Origin: Streptomyces sp. CB02414
GTDB taxonomy: Bacteria > Actinomycetota > Actinomycetes > Streptomycetales > Streptomycetaceae
Assembly (NCBI RefSeq): GCF_001905385.1
Contig: NZ_LIPF01000005.1
Location: forward strand, 496,001 to 560,000
Direction: 5' to 3'
Length of the DNA: 64,000 nt
Shown here: piece by piece, positions 1 through 7,361 of the stretch
How the letters are laid out: each line of letters opens with the position of its first letter
How positions within the stretch are numbered: position 1 is the first letter of the stretch
Program-made: the position numbers and the translations under genes
The notes under the pieces: model-generated
Told to the model about the DNA's origin: nothing
Database searches by the model: none
Seen by the model: the letters and a program-made list of their open reading frames with translations, nothing else

Positions 1-690
1 GTAGAGCACCGCGGCCGCCACTTCCTCCGCCTCCGCGACCCGGCCGAGCGGGTTCTCCGTCTTCACGCGCTCGGCGCGGTCTGCCTCACTCTCGCCGGGC
101 CGCAGCGACATGGGGGCGGCGGAGGCGCCGGGGCTCACCGCGTTGACGCGGATGCCCTGGTGGATGTGGTCGAGGGCGGCGGCGCGGGTCAGCGCGGAGA
201 CCGCGGCCTTCGAGGTGACGTACGCGGCGGCGTTCGCAATCCGCAGATGTGCGCCCAGGTTGGAGGAGACGTTGACGATGGCGCCGCCGCCGTTGTCCTT
301 CATGTGCGCGATCTCGTGCTTCATGGCCAGCCAGACGCCGGTGACGTTCGTCCGCAGCACCGCGTCCCAGTCCTCCTCGCTCACCTCACCGACGGGCACG
401 GTGCCGCGGAGTATCCCGGCGTTGTTGACCGCGATGTCCAGTCCACCGAAGCGGACGACGCTCTCGCGCACCAGGTTCTTCAGCTGACCGGAGTCGGTGA
501 CGTCGGCGGTGACGGCGGCGGCCGTGCCGCCCGCGCCCTCGATGAGACCGACCGTCTCGTGCAGTGTGGCCGCGGTGCGCCCGGCGGCGACCACGGACGC
601 GCCCTCGGCCGCGAACGCGAGCGCGATCGCGCGGCCGAGGCCGGAGCCCGCGCCGGTGACGAGGACGGTCCTGCCGGTGAAACGGTTCAT
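1..690 (-). CDS. SDR family oxidoreductase (3' end cut off by window)
   Basis: Classical short-chain dehydrogenase/reductase: NAD(P)-dependent oxidation or reduction of an unknown alcohol/ketone in the cytoplasm. The visible 230 codons show the Rossmann motif TGAGSGLG at residues 12-19, NNAG near 90 and the catalytic Tyr/Lys pair in YVTSK near 157. The C-terminal part lies beyond base 1; the family is usually about 250 residues. The start has AAGGAG 8 bases upstream. It lies directly downstream of a TetR gene on the same strand, and a palindrome in the gap matches a site before that TetR gene, so it is probably that regulator's target. The substrate cannot be told. Confidence 0.9.
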   Translation of the reverse strand, partial: MNRFTGRTVLVTGAGSGLGRAIALAFAAEGASVVAAGRTAATLHETVGLIEGAGGTAAAVTADVTDSGQLKNLVRESVVRFGGLDIAVNNAGILRGTVPVGEVSEEDWDAVLRTNVTGVWLAMKHEIAHMKDNGGGAIVNVSSNLGAHLRIANAAAYVTSKAAVSALTRAAALDHIHQGIRVNAVSPGASAAPMSLRPGESEADRAERVKTENPLGRVAEAEEVAAAVLY

Positions 691-715
691 TCCGGTGACT
701 CCTTGAGCAGTGGAT

Positions 716-737
716 TACTTGACCGATCGGTTCATTA
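716..737. promoter_or_regulatory. TetR-type operator before the SDR gene
   Basis: ACCGATCGGT (722-731) is a perfect palindrome within a longer imperfect one. The minus-strand 12-mer CGATCGGTCAAG matches CGATCAGTCAAG in front of the neighbouring TetR gene at 11 of 12 bases. The repeated match makes this a good candidate binding site for the TetR protein encoded at 782-1366. Confidence 0.6.
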
Positions 738-781
738 TTCGGGCATGCGGAAGACAGCCCGGTGGTGCCGGTGGCTGTGCG

Positions 782-1366
782 TCAGTCCAGCAGGGCCAGG
801 GCCTGTTCGGCCGCGTCCCGCACCCGGGCGGGATCGTTCGACGCCTTGCCGACCACCCGTACGCCCTGCATCAGGACGAGCAGCATGCGGGCCAGCGCCC
901 GCGGATCGCGGTCCTCGGGCAGCTCGCCCTGGGTCTGGGCCCGTACGAGTGCGGAGTGCAGCGGGGTCTCGATGTGCTCCCAGCTGAGCTCGACCCGGCG
1001 GGCCGCCGCGGGATCGTGCGGGGCCAGCTCGGCCGCGGTGTTGGTGACGAAGCAGCCGTGCAGCCGGGCTTCCGGGGAGGCGGCCTCCGCGGCGAATCGG
1101 CGCACCACCGCCCGCACCGCTGGAAGCGCCGGACCGGGCCGGGACAACTCGGTGAGGAGGGTCGGGTCGCGTGTCTCGGCGTACCGGTCCATGGCCTTCA
1201 GGTAGAGCTCGTGCTTGCTGCCGAAGGTCGCGTAGAGGCTGGCGCGGCCGATACCGAGGTGCTCGACGAGGTCCGACATCGACGTCGCTTCGTAGCCGCG
1301 CCGCCAGAACAGCTCGAGGGCCGACTGCAGCGCGGCGTCCGGATCGAATTCCTTGGTCCTGGCCAC
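782..1366 (-). CDS. TetR/AcrR family transcriptional repressor
   Basis: A 194-residue TetR-type repressor. The N-terminal helix-turn-helix lies at about residues 24-60 (SMSDLVEHLGIGRASLYATF), and the C-terminal ligand-binding half contains HGCFVTNTAAELAP, as in NemR/YdhM-like members that sense reactive electrophiles. The start is GTG. No Shine-Dalgarno sequence precedes it, but a -35/-10 pair ends 7 bases upstream, so the mRNA is probably leaderless. The SDR gene follows on the same strand. Shared operator-like sequence at both genes suggests autoregulation and control of the SDR. The inducer is unknown. Confidence 0.92.
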   Translation of the reverse strand: MARTKEFDPDAALQSALELFWRRGYEATSMSDLVEHLGIGRASLYATFGSKHELYLKAMDRYAETRDPTLLTELSRPGPALPAVRAVVRRFAAEAASPEARLHGCFVTNTAAELAPHDPAAARRVELSWEHIETPLHSALVRAQTQGELPEDRDPRALARMLLVLMQGVRVVGKASNDPARVRDAAEQALALLD

Positions 1367-1373
1367 GTCCAGG

Positions 1374-1404
1374 ACCCTAGGGTTATTTAGAACGATCAGT
1401 CAAG
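1374..1404 (-). promoter_or_regulatory. Promoter and operator of the TetR gene
   Basis: On the minus strand, TTGACT (1403-1398) and TAGGGT (1379-1374) are 18 bases apart, a good -35/-10 pair. The -10 box ends 7 bases before the GTG at 1366, which predicts transcription starting at the start codon. The operator-like CGATCAGTCAAG (1393-1404) overlaps the -35 box and spacer. Confidence 0.5.
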
Positions 1405-1573
1405 TTGCGGCAGGGAGTCGTTCTGTTCCTTTTGGGTCGGAAAGTTGCCACCGTTCGACGAAGGTCGGTCAGTGAGCGACGGGTTTTCGTCAATTGCGAG
1501 TGGTGGCGTGCATGGTGTGAATGTTTCGTCCGGGTTCGGGCATACGGAGCGCAAATCGAGAGAGGGGCGCTTC

Positions 1574-1837
1574 GTGCTCGAACCGGACCCGAAGGTCGTC
1601 AGGGAGTTGCTGACGCGGTACGCGTCACTGCGGATCGCTCAGGCGGAGAGGCAGAGCCCGGCGGCGGCGCGCGAGCTGGCGGACGTCAGCTACACGCTCT
1701 GCGTGATGATGGCGGCCACCGCCATCCACGACGCGGTGGCCAAGGCTGACGCGCTGCTGCTCGCCAAGGGGCGGACGCCGGACACCGTCCGCGCGGCGGA
1801 CCCGGACGGGGAGAGCGGCCTGTCGCTGGCCGTGTGA
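1574..1837 (+). CDS. Small DUF5133-like protein
   Basis: An 87-residue protein, largely helical, resembling the short actinobacterial DUF5133 family; its function is unknown. It reads from LEPDPKVVRELLTRY through YTLCVMMAATAIHDAVAKAD. I chose GTG at 1574 because GAGAGGGG lies just upstream. The frame stays open to an earlier start at 1445, but the extra 43 residues are low-complexity and look like leader sequence. It is convergent with the GlxA-type gene, with a hairpin between. Assignment to DUF5133 is from memory of the family pattern, so moderate. Confidence 0.65.
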   Translation: MLEPDPKVVRELLTRYASLRIAQAERQSPAAARELADVSYTLCVMMAATAIHDAVAKADALLLAKGRTPDTVRAADPDGESGLSLAV

Positions 1838-1852
1838 GAACGCCGTACCCCG

Positions 1853-1907
1853 GGGCCCGTCCCGGAGGCCGGGCCGCGGCCGGCGGACTGATCTCCGAGA
1901 CGGGCCC
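1853..1907. terminator. Hairpin between convergent genes
   Basis: GGGCCCGTC (1853-1861) pairs with GACGGGCCC (1899-1907), and the arms extend inward imperfectly. There is no U-tract. It overlaps the stop codon of the GlxA-type gene. Confidence 0.4.
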
Positions 1908-2875
1908 TACGCACCCCGTGCCGGAGTCCCGGACTTCCCGTGGAACGCGGCGCGATAGGCGTGGGGTGTCGTCCCGACCACCCGCCGGAACCGCTCCCGG
2001 AAGGCCGTGGGGGAGCCGAACCCGGCCTGCCGCGCGATCCGTTCGACCGAGTGGTCGCCGTTCTCCAGCAGGTACTGGGCGCGCCGTACCCGAGCCCGCA
2101 GCAGCCACTGCAAGGGCGTGGTGCCGGTCTGCTCACGGAACCGGCGGCTGAAGGTGCGCTCGCTCATGCCCGAGCGCGCCGCCAGCGTCCCGAGGGTGAT
2201 CTCCCCGGCCAGGTTGTCCTCGATCCACTCCAGCAGCGGCTCCAGGTCCGAACCCCGCGGCACCGGCGGGTACGCGTGCACGATGAACTGGGCCTGCCCG
2301 CCCTCCCGTTCCAGCGGTACCACGCACATCCGGGCGGCGTGCGCGGCGACCGCCGACCCCAGGTCCCGGCGGATCATGTGCAGGCACATGTCGAGACCGG
2401 CGGCGGCTCCCGCCGAGGTGAGGATCTGGCCGTTGTCGACGTAGAGCACGTCCGGGTCCACCCGCACGCGCGGGTGGCGGCGGGCCAGTTCCGCCGCGGC
2501 GATCCAGTGCGTGGTGGCCCGCAGGCCGTCCAGCAGCCCGGCCTCGGCGAGGACGAAGGCGCCCACGCACACGGACGCGATCCGCGTCCCGGCGCCGGCC
2601 GCCCGCCGCAGCGCCGCCAGGACGCGTTCGGAGGGCGGTCCGGACTCCTCGGAGCGGCCCGGCACGATGATCGTGTCGGCCGACTCCAACGCCTCGAGGC
2701 CCTGGTCGACGCGGAGGCCGAGTCCGTGCGTGCGCACCTCGGGCGACTCGGCGCACAGCCGCACCCGGTACGGGGCGCGCCCGTCGGGCAGCCGCGTCCA
2801 GTCGAAGGCCTGCATGGGCGCCGCCATGTCGAACGGCACCACGTCGTCGAGGACCAGGATCGCCACGGAGTGCAT
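1907..2875 (-). CDS. GlxA family transcriptional regulator (DJ-1/PfpI plus AraC HTH)
   Basis: A 322-residue two-domain regulator. Residues 1 to about 165 form a DJ-1/PfpI (class I amidotransferase-like) domain, with the nucleophile-elbow cysteine in SVCVGAFVLAEAG. The C-terminal 100 residues are an AraC/XylS double helix-turn-helix (ITLGTLAARSGMSERTFSRR and the final AFRERFRRVVGTTPHAYR). ATG 2875 begins the first beta strand of the DJ-1 domain (MHSVAILVLDDV); the frame extends 20 codons further but without similarity. It is divergent from the small membrane protein at 3080, which may be its target. The ligand is unknown. Confidence 0.9.
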   Translation of the reverse strand: MHSVAILVLDDVVPFDMAAPMQAFDWTRLPDGRAPYRVRLCAESPEVRTHGLGLRVDQGLEALESADTIIVPGRSEESGPPSERVLAALRRAAGAGTRIASVCVGAFVLAEAGLLDGLRATTHWIAAAELARRHPRVRVDPDVLYVDNGQILTSAGAAAGLDMCLHMIRRDLGSAVAAHAARMCVVPLEREGGQAQFIVHAYPPVPRGSDLEPLLEWIEDNLAGEITLGTLAARSGMSERTFSRRFREQTGTTPLQWLLRARVRRAQYLLENGDHSVERIARQAGFGSPTAFRERFRRVVGTTPHAYRAAFHGKSGTPARGA

Positions 2876-3079
2876 GGACGCCACGATAGGCGGGATCCCG
2901 CCGGGCGCAGAAGGGCGTGCACCGTACCGCGACATCGCCCGGCCCGGTGGCCGGCGGCTGGTGGGAGGGTTGGCGAGAACCCGTTGAAGGCTGTCGTTCC
3001 AGCCTCTGTGCGATCACGCGCCGGCTTCCTAACGTGGCTCTCACCGCACCGCCTCTCCCGCCTCCCGGAGCCTCTGCCG

Positions 3080-3583
3080 ATGACCAAGTTCCTGCTGTCC
3101 CTCCACGTCCTGGCCGCCATCCTCGCGATCGGCCCCGTCACCGTCGCGGCCAGCATGTTCCCGCCGGCCGTCCGCCGGGCAGCGGTGGCCCTGCCCGTGG
3201 GCGGCGGCGGAGAAGAGGTCGCGACCGGTGCCGTGGACGCCGGCGACGTGGGCACCGTCCGGCTGCTGCACCGCATCTGCCGGGTCTACGCCGGACTCGG
3301 CGTCGCGGTACCGCTCCTCGGTCTCGCCACCGCCTTGGCGATGGGCGTGCTGGGGGACGCGTGGCTCATCGCGTCCATCACCCTGACCGCGGCCGCGGCG
3401 GGCATCCTGCTCGCTCTCGTCCTGCCGCGGCAGGAGGAACTGCTGGAGGACCTGACCGGCCGGCGGCCCGTCGAGCGCGCCAGGACGGCCCGGCTGGCGA
3501 TGTTCACCGGCCTGTTCAACCTGCTGTGGGCCACCGTGACGGTGCTCATGATCGTCCGGCCGGGGTCCACGACCGGCGCCTGA
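3080..3583 (+). CDS. Small integral membrane protein, DUF2269-like
   Basis: A 167-residue protein with four hydrophobic segments: about residues 2-25, 72-92, 97-118 and 142-163. The pattern (N-terminal LLSLHVLAAILAIGPVTVAAS, later RTARLAMFTGLFNLLWATVTVLMI) resembles DUF2269-type membrane proteins, whose role is unknown. A hydrophilic loop at about 40-65 separates the first helix from the rest. It is divergent from the GlxA-type regulator across about 200 bases. No strong ribosome binding site is visible. Confidence 0.75.
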   Translation: MTKFLLSLHVLAAILAIGPVTVAASMFPPAVRRAAVALPVGGGGEEVATGAVDAGDVGTVRLLHRICRVYAGLGVAVPLLGLATALAMGVLGDAWLIASITLTAAAAGILLALVLPRQEELLEDLTGRRPVERARTARLAMFTGLFNLLWATVTVLMIVRPGSTTGA

Positions 3584-3689
3584 GCGGCCGTCACCTTCGG
3601 ACATGTGCGCACCACCGGGTGGACGGACGCCTAGACTGCTCAGTCGCGCCTCCGTACGGGGGCGGACGACACGAAAGGCACGTTGACGG

Positions 3690-3905
3690 GTGTTCCAGGA
3701 TTCCCCCATCTACGACCGACTCGTCGCCGAACGCGGTGACGTCCCCGAGCAGGTGCGAAGGGATGCCGAGCGCGTGAGCAGGGAGCTGGAGGTGGTCATG
3801 CGCCCGTTGCGGACACCCGGTCACCTGCCCGGCGCCGAACGGCAGCCGGCCCCGGGCGCCGGCTGGCAGCGCACCGCCCTGCTGCCCGGCCCCCGCCCGA
3901 GCTGA
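3690..3905 (+). CDS. Small hypothetical protein beside the graspetide locus
   Basis: A 71-residue protein, unknown function. The first 40 residues are charged and helical (MFQDSPIYDRLVAERGDVPE onward) and look protein-like. The last 30 are Pro/Gly/Arg-rich and probably disordered. The start is GTG with a weak AAAGG upstream. It is convergent with the ATP-grasp gene, 22 bases away, so it is not in the same transcript. It lacks the core features of a RiPP precursor. Confidence 0.55.
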   Translation: MFQDSPIYDRLVAERGDVPEQVRRDAERVSRELEVVMRPLRTPGHLPGAERQPAPGAGWQRTALLPGPRPS

Positions 3906-3927
3906 CGGACGGCCGCGCACCGCGACC

Positions 3928-4917
3928 TCACCCGACGGCCGCCGTACCCGGACCGTCCGCGTCCACCGGCTCCCCGGAAGCGGGGCGGGCCAGCCACTCG
4001 GCGATGGTGCGGGCGATCGGCTGACCCGTCTCCACCTCGACGAAGCCGAACTGCCCCGACTGGTTGCACTCCAGGAACCACCAGGTGCCGTCGCCGTCCT
4101 CGGCGAAGTCGAAGGCGCCGTAGGCGAGCCGCGCCGCACGGAGATAGGCGCGGACGGTCTCGGCGACGCGCGGCGGCACGTCGGCGGGCCGCCACGGCTC
4201 GGGGGACGCCGTGAAGCGGACGTCGACGATCTCTTCCGGGTCCGGGCACGCGAGGGACGCCTTCCGCGCGGCCAGCAGCTCCTCGCCGACGGCGGTGAGC
4301 CGGATGTCGGCGCGCTTGGCGACCCGGCGTTGCAGCAGTGTCGGGCCGTGGGCGACCGCGGAGAAGTCCGCCTCGGGCGGCACCCTGCTGGTCGGCACCG
4401 CCAGGGGCGGGTCCTGCGGGTGCGCGCCCGAGACGGGCTTGACCACCAGGTCCGGATAGCGCTCGGCGAACTCGCGCGCGGCCCGCGGGAACGTCGTGAT
4501 CAGGGTCGCCGGCACCGGCAGCCCGCACCGCTGGGCCAGTCGCAGCTGCCAGGGCTTGTGCCGGGCCCGGTGCGCGGCGTCCGGATCGTTCATCCAGCGT
4601 GCCCCGCAGTCGCGGAGCATGCCGTACAGCGCCTGCCCGGACTCCTCGGCCAGCCACGCGGAGGGCTCGGCGGCCCGCGCGGCCGCACCGCCCGGCCTGC
4701 GCACCCAGACGGACCGCAGCCCGCCGATGCTCACCAGCCGGCCCCCCGAGGACAGATGGCCCCGGAAGGAGCCGTGCACGAACTCACCGGAGAGAGCGAC
4801 GGAACCGGTGAGATCGGCGGGGTCCAGGCGGACCACCGGTACTCCCGACGCGTTCAGGTGGACGACCACCATGTCCGCGGTGACGTCCTCTTCACAGGTC
4901 AGGATCAGAACGGTCAT
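3928..4917 (-). CDS. ATP-grasp ribosomal peptide maturase (graspetide synthetase)
   Basis: A 329-residue ATP-grasp ligase of the family found next to TIGR04186-type precursor peptides. Such enzymes activate Asp/Glu side chains with ATP and join them to Ser/Thr or Lys side chains as macrolactones or macrolactams. The N-terminal lobe starts MTVLILTCEEDVTADMVV; the ATP-grasp core includes VVKPVSGAHPQDPP (lysine for ATP) and the metal-binding end FLECNQSGQFGF. It starts 16 bases after the precursor gene on the same strand, so the two are almost certainly co-transcribed. No methyltransferase gene, a common partner in this group, is present nearby. The family call is strong; the ring pattern is not known. 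Confidence 0.9.
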   Translation of the reverse strand: MTVLILTCEEDVTADMVVVHLNASGVPVVRLDPADLTGSVALSGEFVHGSFRGHLSSGGRLVSIGGLRSVWVRRPGGAAARAAEPSAWLAEESGQALYGMLRDCGARWMNDPDAAHRARHKPWQLRLAQRCGLPVPATLITTFPRAAREFAERYPDLVVKPVSGAHPQDPPLAVPTSRVPPEADFSAVAHGPTLLQRRVAKRADIRLTAVGEELLAARKASLACPDPEEIVDVRFTASPEPWRPADVPPRVAETVRAYLRAARLAYGAFDFAEDGDGTWWFLECNQSGQFGFVEVETGQPIARTIAEWLARPASGEPVDADGPGTAAVG

Positions 4918-4933
4918 GTGCGACGGCCCGTGT

Positions 4934-5125
4934 TCAGTCGTCGAAGTGAGTCTTCGACCCCGCGGTGGAGGTCGTGGTCCCGAGCTCTCTCAGCAGCGCG
5001 TGGTCACCGGCGGCCACCCGCCCGTCCAGGAGCACGTTCAACTGCAGCCCGGAGTCGTAGACGTAGGGAGTTGTCGCTTCCAACTCCACTGCGGGCCGTG
5101 CGTAGTTGAGCGCGAACGGTTGCAT
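4934..5125 (-). CDS. ATP-grasp-modified RiPP precursor peptide (graspetide type)
   Basis: A 63-residue precursor. The leader (MQPFALNYARPAVEL, then YVYDSGLQLNV) matches the conserved leader of putative ATP-grasp-modified RiPPs (TIGR04186). The C-terminal core TTTSTAGSKTHFDD supplies Thr/Ser hydroxyls, one Lys and two Asp residues, suitable for ester or amide cross-links by the adjacent maturase. AGGGAG lies 8 bases before ATG. The last 14 residues contain no Cys, so this is neither a lanthipeptide nor a sactipeptide. Leader cleavage and export genes are not seen. Confidence 0.9.
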   Translation of the reverse strand: MQPFALNYARPAVELEATTPYVYDSGLQLNVLLDGRVAAGDHALLRELGTTTSTAGSKTHFDD

Positions 5126-5244
5126 CGTCTCTCCCTAGTCGGTGCTGTGCCGATCAGACGACGACCCGGTCACGGCGCCGCCTGGTCCGCCGACTTCCTT
5201 CGGCTTCCAGAGACTTATACGAATCGAACGGGTGATTGGTTTCC
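5126..5244 (-). promoter_or_regulatory. Probable promoter region of the graspetide genes
   Basis: This 119-base gap between the DUF1232 gene and the precursor is much less GC-rich than its surroundings. On the minus strand it holds a TATAAG hexamer near 5218-5213 that could be a -10 box. I see no convincing -35. The lower GC and this position favour a promoter over a read-through gene. Confidence 0.4.
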
Positions 5245-5568
5245 TTACGCTGCGTAGTCATTGCGCGGACCGGCGCCCCGCCGCCGGTCCTTGACGCCCC
5301 GCCGGCCGCCGAGAGGGCCGCGCGCGGAACGCAGCGCGAGGAGCAGCACACCGACGTCGTCCAGGTAGACCGGGTCGGGCAGCAGGTCCGCCGGCAGCAC
5401 CAAGTAGAGGACGGCGCCCCAGAAGACCCACCGCGGACCGGTGGGCAGCCCCGCCCGTTCCAGATCCCGCCGGGTGCGCACCAGCCGCACCAGCACGGCC
5501 ACCGCCGTCGTGAGGACCGCCACCGCGAGCGTCACCGCCGCGATGATCACCCCTGTGGTCGTGTCCAC
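5245..5568 (-). CDS. DUF1232 (YkvA-like) membrane protein
   Basis: A 107-residue protein with an N-terminal membrane helix (TGVIIAAVTLAVAVLTTAVAVL) and a DUF1232 domain (YLVLPADLLPDPVYLDDVGV), where the LPxDxLPD motif is characteristic. The function of the family is unknown. GTG at 5568 is preceded by AGGAGG with 6-base spacing; an in-frame ATG at 5583 overlaps that site and is less likely. It sits upstream of the graspetide genes on the same strand, but the 119-base AT-richer gap suggests separate transcription. Confidence 0.8.
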   Translation of the reverse strand: MDTTTGVIIAAVTLAVAVLTTAVAVLVRLVRTRRDLERAGLPTGPRWVFWGAVLYLVLPADLLPDPVYLDDVGVLLLALRSARGPLGGRRGVKDRRRGAGPRNDYAA

Positions 5569-5774
5569 CCCGCCCCTCCTCATGGTGTGCGGCAGGCACC
5601 CTGCCTTCCGGATGCCCGTTCGGGAGGCAGGCAAGTCCCCGGCGACCGGTCTCTCATCCCTGTGGCCCACTCCGGTGGCACGCCGCGGTGGACGTGCTTA
5701 GTAATGGTCAGCACACAGCGCGTGTCGCATGTCGGGGACGCAGGGCGGCCGCACCCCCACCACACGGAGAGATC

Positions 5775-7280
5775 ATGACCACCGGATCTTCCTCACCCCG
5801 TTCGCCCGAATACGCCATATCCGCCGTGGACCTGCCCACCGGGGAGACGACCACGGCCACCGGCACGTACCCGGTGCGTGCGCCGGGGGCGCGACCCGAC
5901 GCCGGGACACCGGCCGCTCGCCCCTCGGCCGCCCGCTCGCCCGCTCCCGGGGAACCGGTCCACCGGGAGCCCGACTTCGCCCCTCGGGAGCCCGTCCCGC
6001 AGCCCGCTCCCCGGGACCCCGCGCGCGAGGACGCCGCCGCGCCGCCCGAGGAGTTCGTCGCCGACCGGCCCTCCCCCCAGGCCCCCTTCGATCAGGACGC
6101 CTTCGACCCCGACGTACTCGACCGGGAAGTGTTCGACCAGGACTCCGCCGCCCACGACGACGTCATGCGTGACGAGCCGGTGCGCGAGTACGGCGACCCC
6201 GTCGGCGACCTGGTGCGCGCCGCCGTGGCCGACCGGCCGCTGGAGGAGGTCGTCGACCTCATCACCATGCTGGAGGGGTCCCCCCAGTACGCGCAGGCCA
6301 CGATCGACGCGCTCCGCGCGGTCGGCGTGAACCGCTCGGTGGAGGACGTCACCCGGCTGGTCGGCCTGCTGACGCGGCCCCCGCGCAACCCGGACAGCGC
6401 GGACGAGGCGATCCGGGCCGCGGCGGAGTGCCGCTCGGTGGAGGACGTCACCCGGCTGATGGAACTGCTCCACCGCACGCCCCTGGAACCGCACTGCGGC
6501 CAGGAGGCCGTACGGGCCGCCGCCACCGGCCGCCCCGTCGAGGAACTGGTGCAGCTCATCGGCCGCCTGGCCGAGGACGGACGGGTACGCCCGGACCGGC
6601 CCGACGCCCGGCACCTGCGGGCGGCCCTGGACGGCGAGGGCGACGGCGACCGCGAGGACGAGGAACCGCCCGCCCGCCCGGCCGGACTGGCCGGTGTGTT
6701 CGCGGCGGGGGACCGCCGGGGCCGCGAACGCCGCCGGAGCGCCCGCTCGGCCCGCCGGGGCCGCGACCACGAGGAGGCACGCGCGTCCCGCGACCGCGGC
6801 CGGGACCGGAAGCACGGCGAGGAAGCGCGGCGCGACCGTGCCGCCCGCCGGGCCGACCGGGGCCCCGCCTGGCCCGTGTGGCTCACCGTCGCCGTCCTCG
6901 CCGGATGCGGCGTGGCCTACTTCCCGCTCCACCAGAACGACGCCTCGGCCCGTGCCTACGGAGTCGCCCTCGGCCTGTCCGCGCTCTGCCTGCTGCTGGC
7001 GCTGCTGCTGACCGTGCGGCCCGCCGTGCCGCTGCTCGCCGCGGCGGTCGTCGCACCGGCGGCGCTGGCCGCGGCCAAGCTCTACGGCGGCGCCACTCCC
7101 TCGTCGCGGGTGTCCCGGGCCGTGGACCTCACCCTGGCGCCCACCCGGATCGCCGTCGCGGTCGCCGTACTGGCGTCACTGGTCGCGCTGACCGCCCTGT
7201 GTGTACGGGTGGCCTCGCAGGCGCCCGCCAGGCGCCGTCCGGCCGGCCCGATGCCCCGGGCGAGCCGCCTCGCGGACTGA
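5775..7280 (+). CDS. Repeat-containing membrane protein of unknown function
   Basis: A 501-residue protein, not recognised. Layout: a Pro/Ala/Asp-rich, probably disordered N-terminus (1-140); four tandem helical repeats of about 33 residues (about 144-270) built on RAA..RSVEDVTRL..LL; an Arg/Asp/Glu-rich highly charged linker (about 285-360); and four hydrophobic segments (about 365-485). The charged linker directly before the membrane part suggests the N-terminal region is cytoplasmic. GGAGAG precedes the ATG; an upstream extension in frame looks non-coding. Similar architecture occurs in other Streptomyces hypothetical proteins. Confidence 0.8.
   Translation: MTTGSSSPRSPEYAISAVDLPTGETTTATGTYPVRAPGARPDAGTPAARPSAARSPAPGEPVHREPDFAPREPVPQPAPRDPAREDAAAPPEEFVADRPSPQAPFDQDAFDPDVLDREVFDQDSAAHDDVMRDEPVREYGDPVGDLVRAAVADRPLEEVVDLITMLEGSPQYAQATIDALRAVGVNRSVEDVTRLVGLLTRPPRNPDSADEAIRAAAECRSVEDVTRLMELLHRTPLEPHCGQEAVRAAATGRPVEELVQLIGRLAEDGRVRPDRPDARHLRAALDGEGDGDREDEEPPARPAGLAGVFAAGDRRGRERRRSARSARRGRDHEEARASRDRGRDRKHGEEARRDRAARRADRGPAWPVWLTVAVLAGCGVAYFPLHQNDASARAYGVALGLSALCLLLALLLTVRPAVPLLAAAVVAPAALAAAKLYGGATPSSRVSRAVDLTLAPTRIAVAVAVLASLVALTALCVRVASQAPARRRPAGPMPRASRLAD
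6332..6458 (+). repeat. Direct repeat inside the helical-repeat gene
   Basis: A 28-base sequence beginning CCGCTCGGTGGAGGACGTCA occurs at 6332-6359 and again at 6431-6458, exactly 99 bases (33 codons) apart. It encodes the RSVEDVTRL core of two adjacent repeats. Near-identity at DNA level points to recent duplication or conversion of the unit. Confidence 0.85.
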
Positions 7281-7318
7281 CCGGACGGCCACCGCCCAGC
7301 CATCCCCCGCACACACCA

Positions 7319-7350
7319 GTGGTCCGCGCCGGGCACCCGGCGCGGACCAC
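7319..7350. terminator. Bidirectional terminator hairpin
   Basis: GTGGTCCGCGCCGGG (7319-7333) pairs perfectly with CCCGGCGCGGACCAC (7336-7350), a 15-bp stem with a minimal loop, between convergent genes. There is no U-tract. Confidence 0.7.
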
Positions 7351-7361
7351 GGACCGTGCGC

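Noticed and set aside
5154..5261. 35-residue minus-strand peptide upstream of the graspetide precursor (MTTQRKETNHPFDSYK...)
   Set aside because: No ribosome binding site and Arg-rich end; the AT-richer DNA is better explained as promoter.
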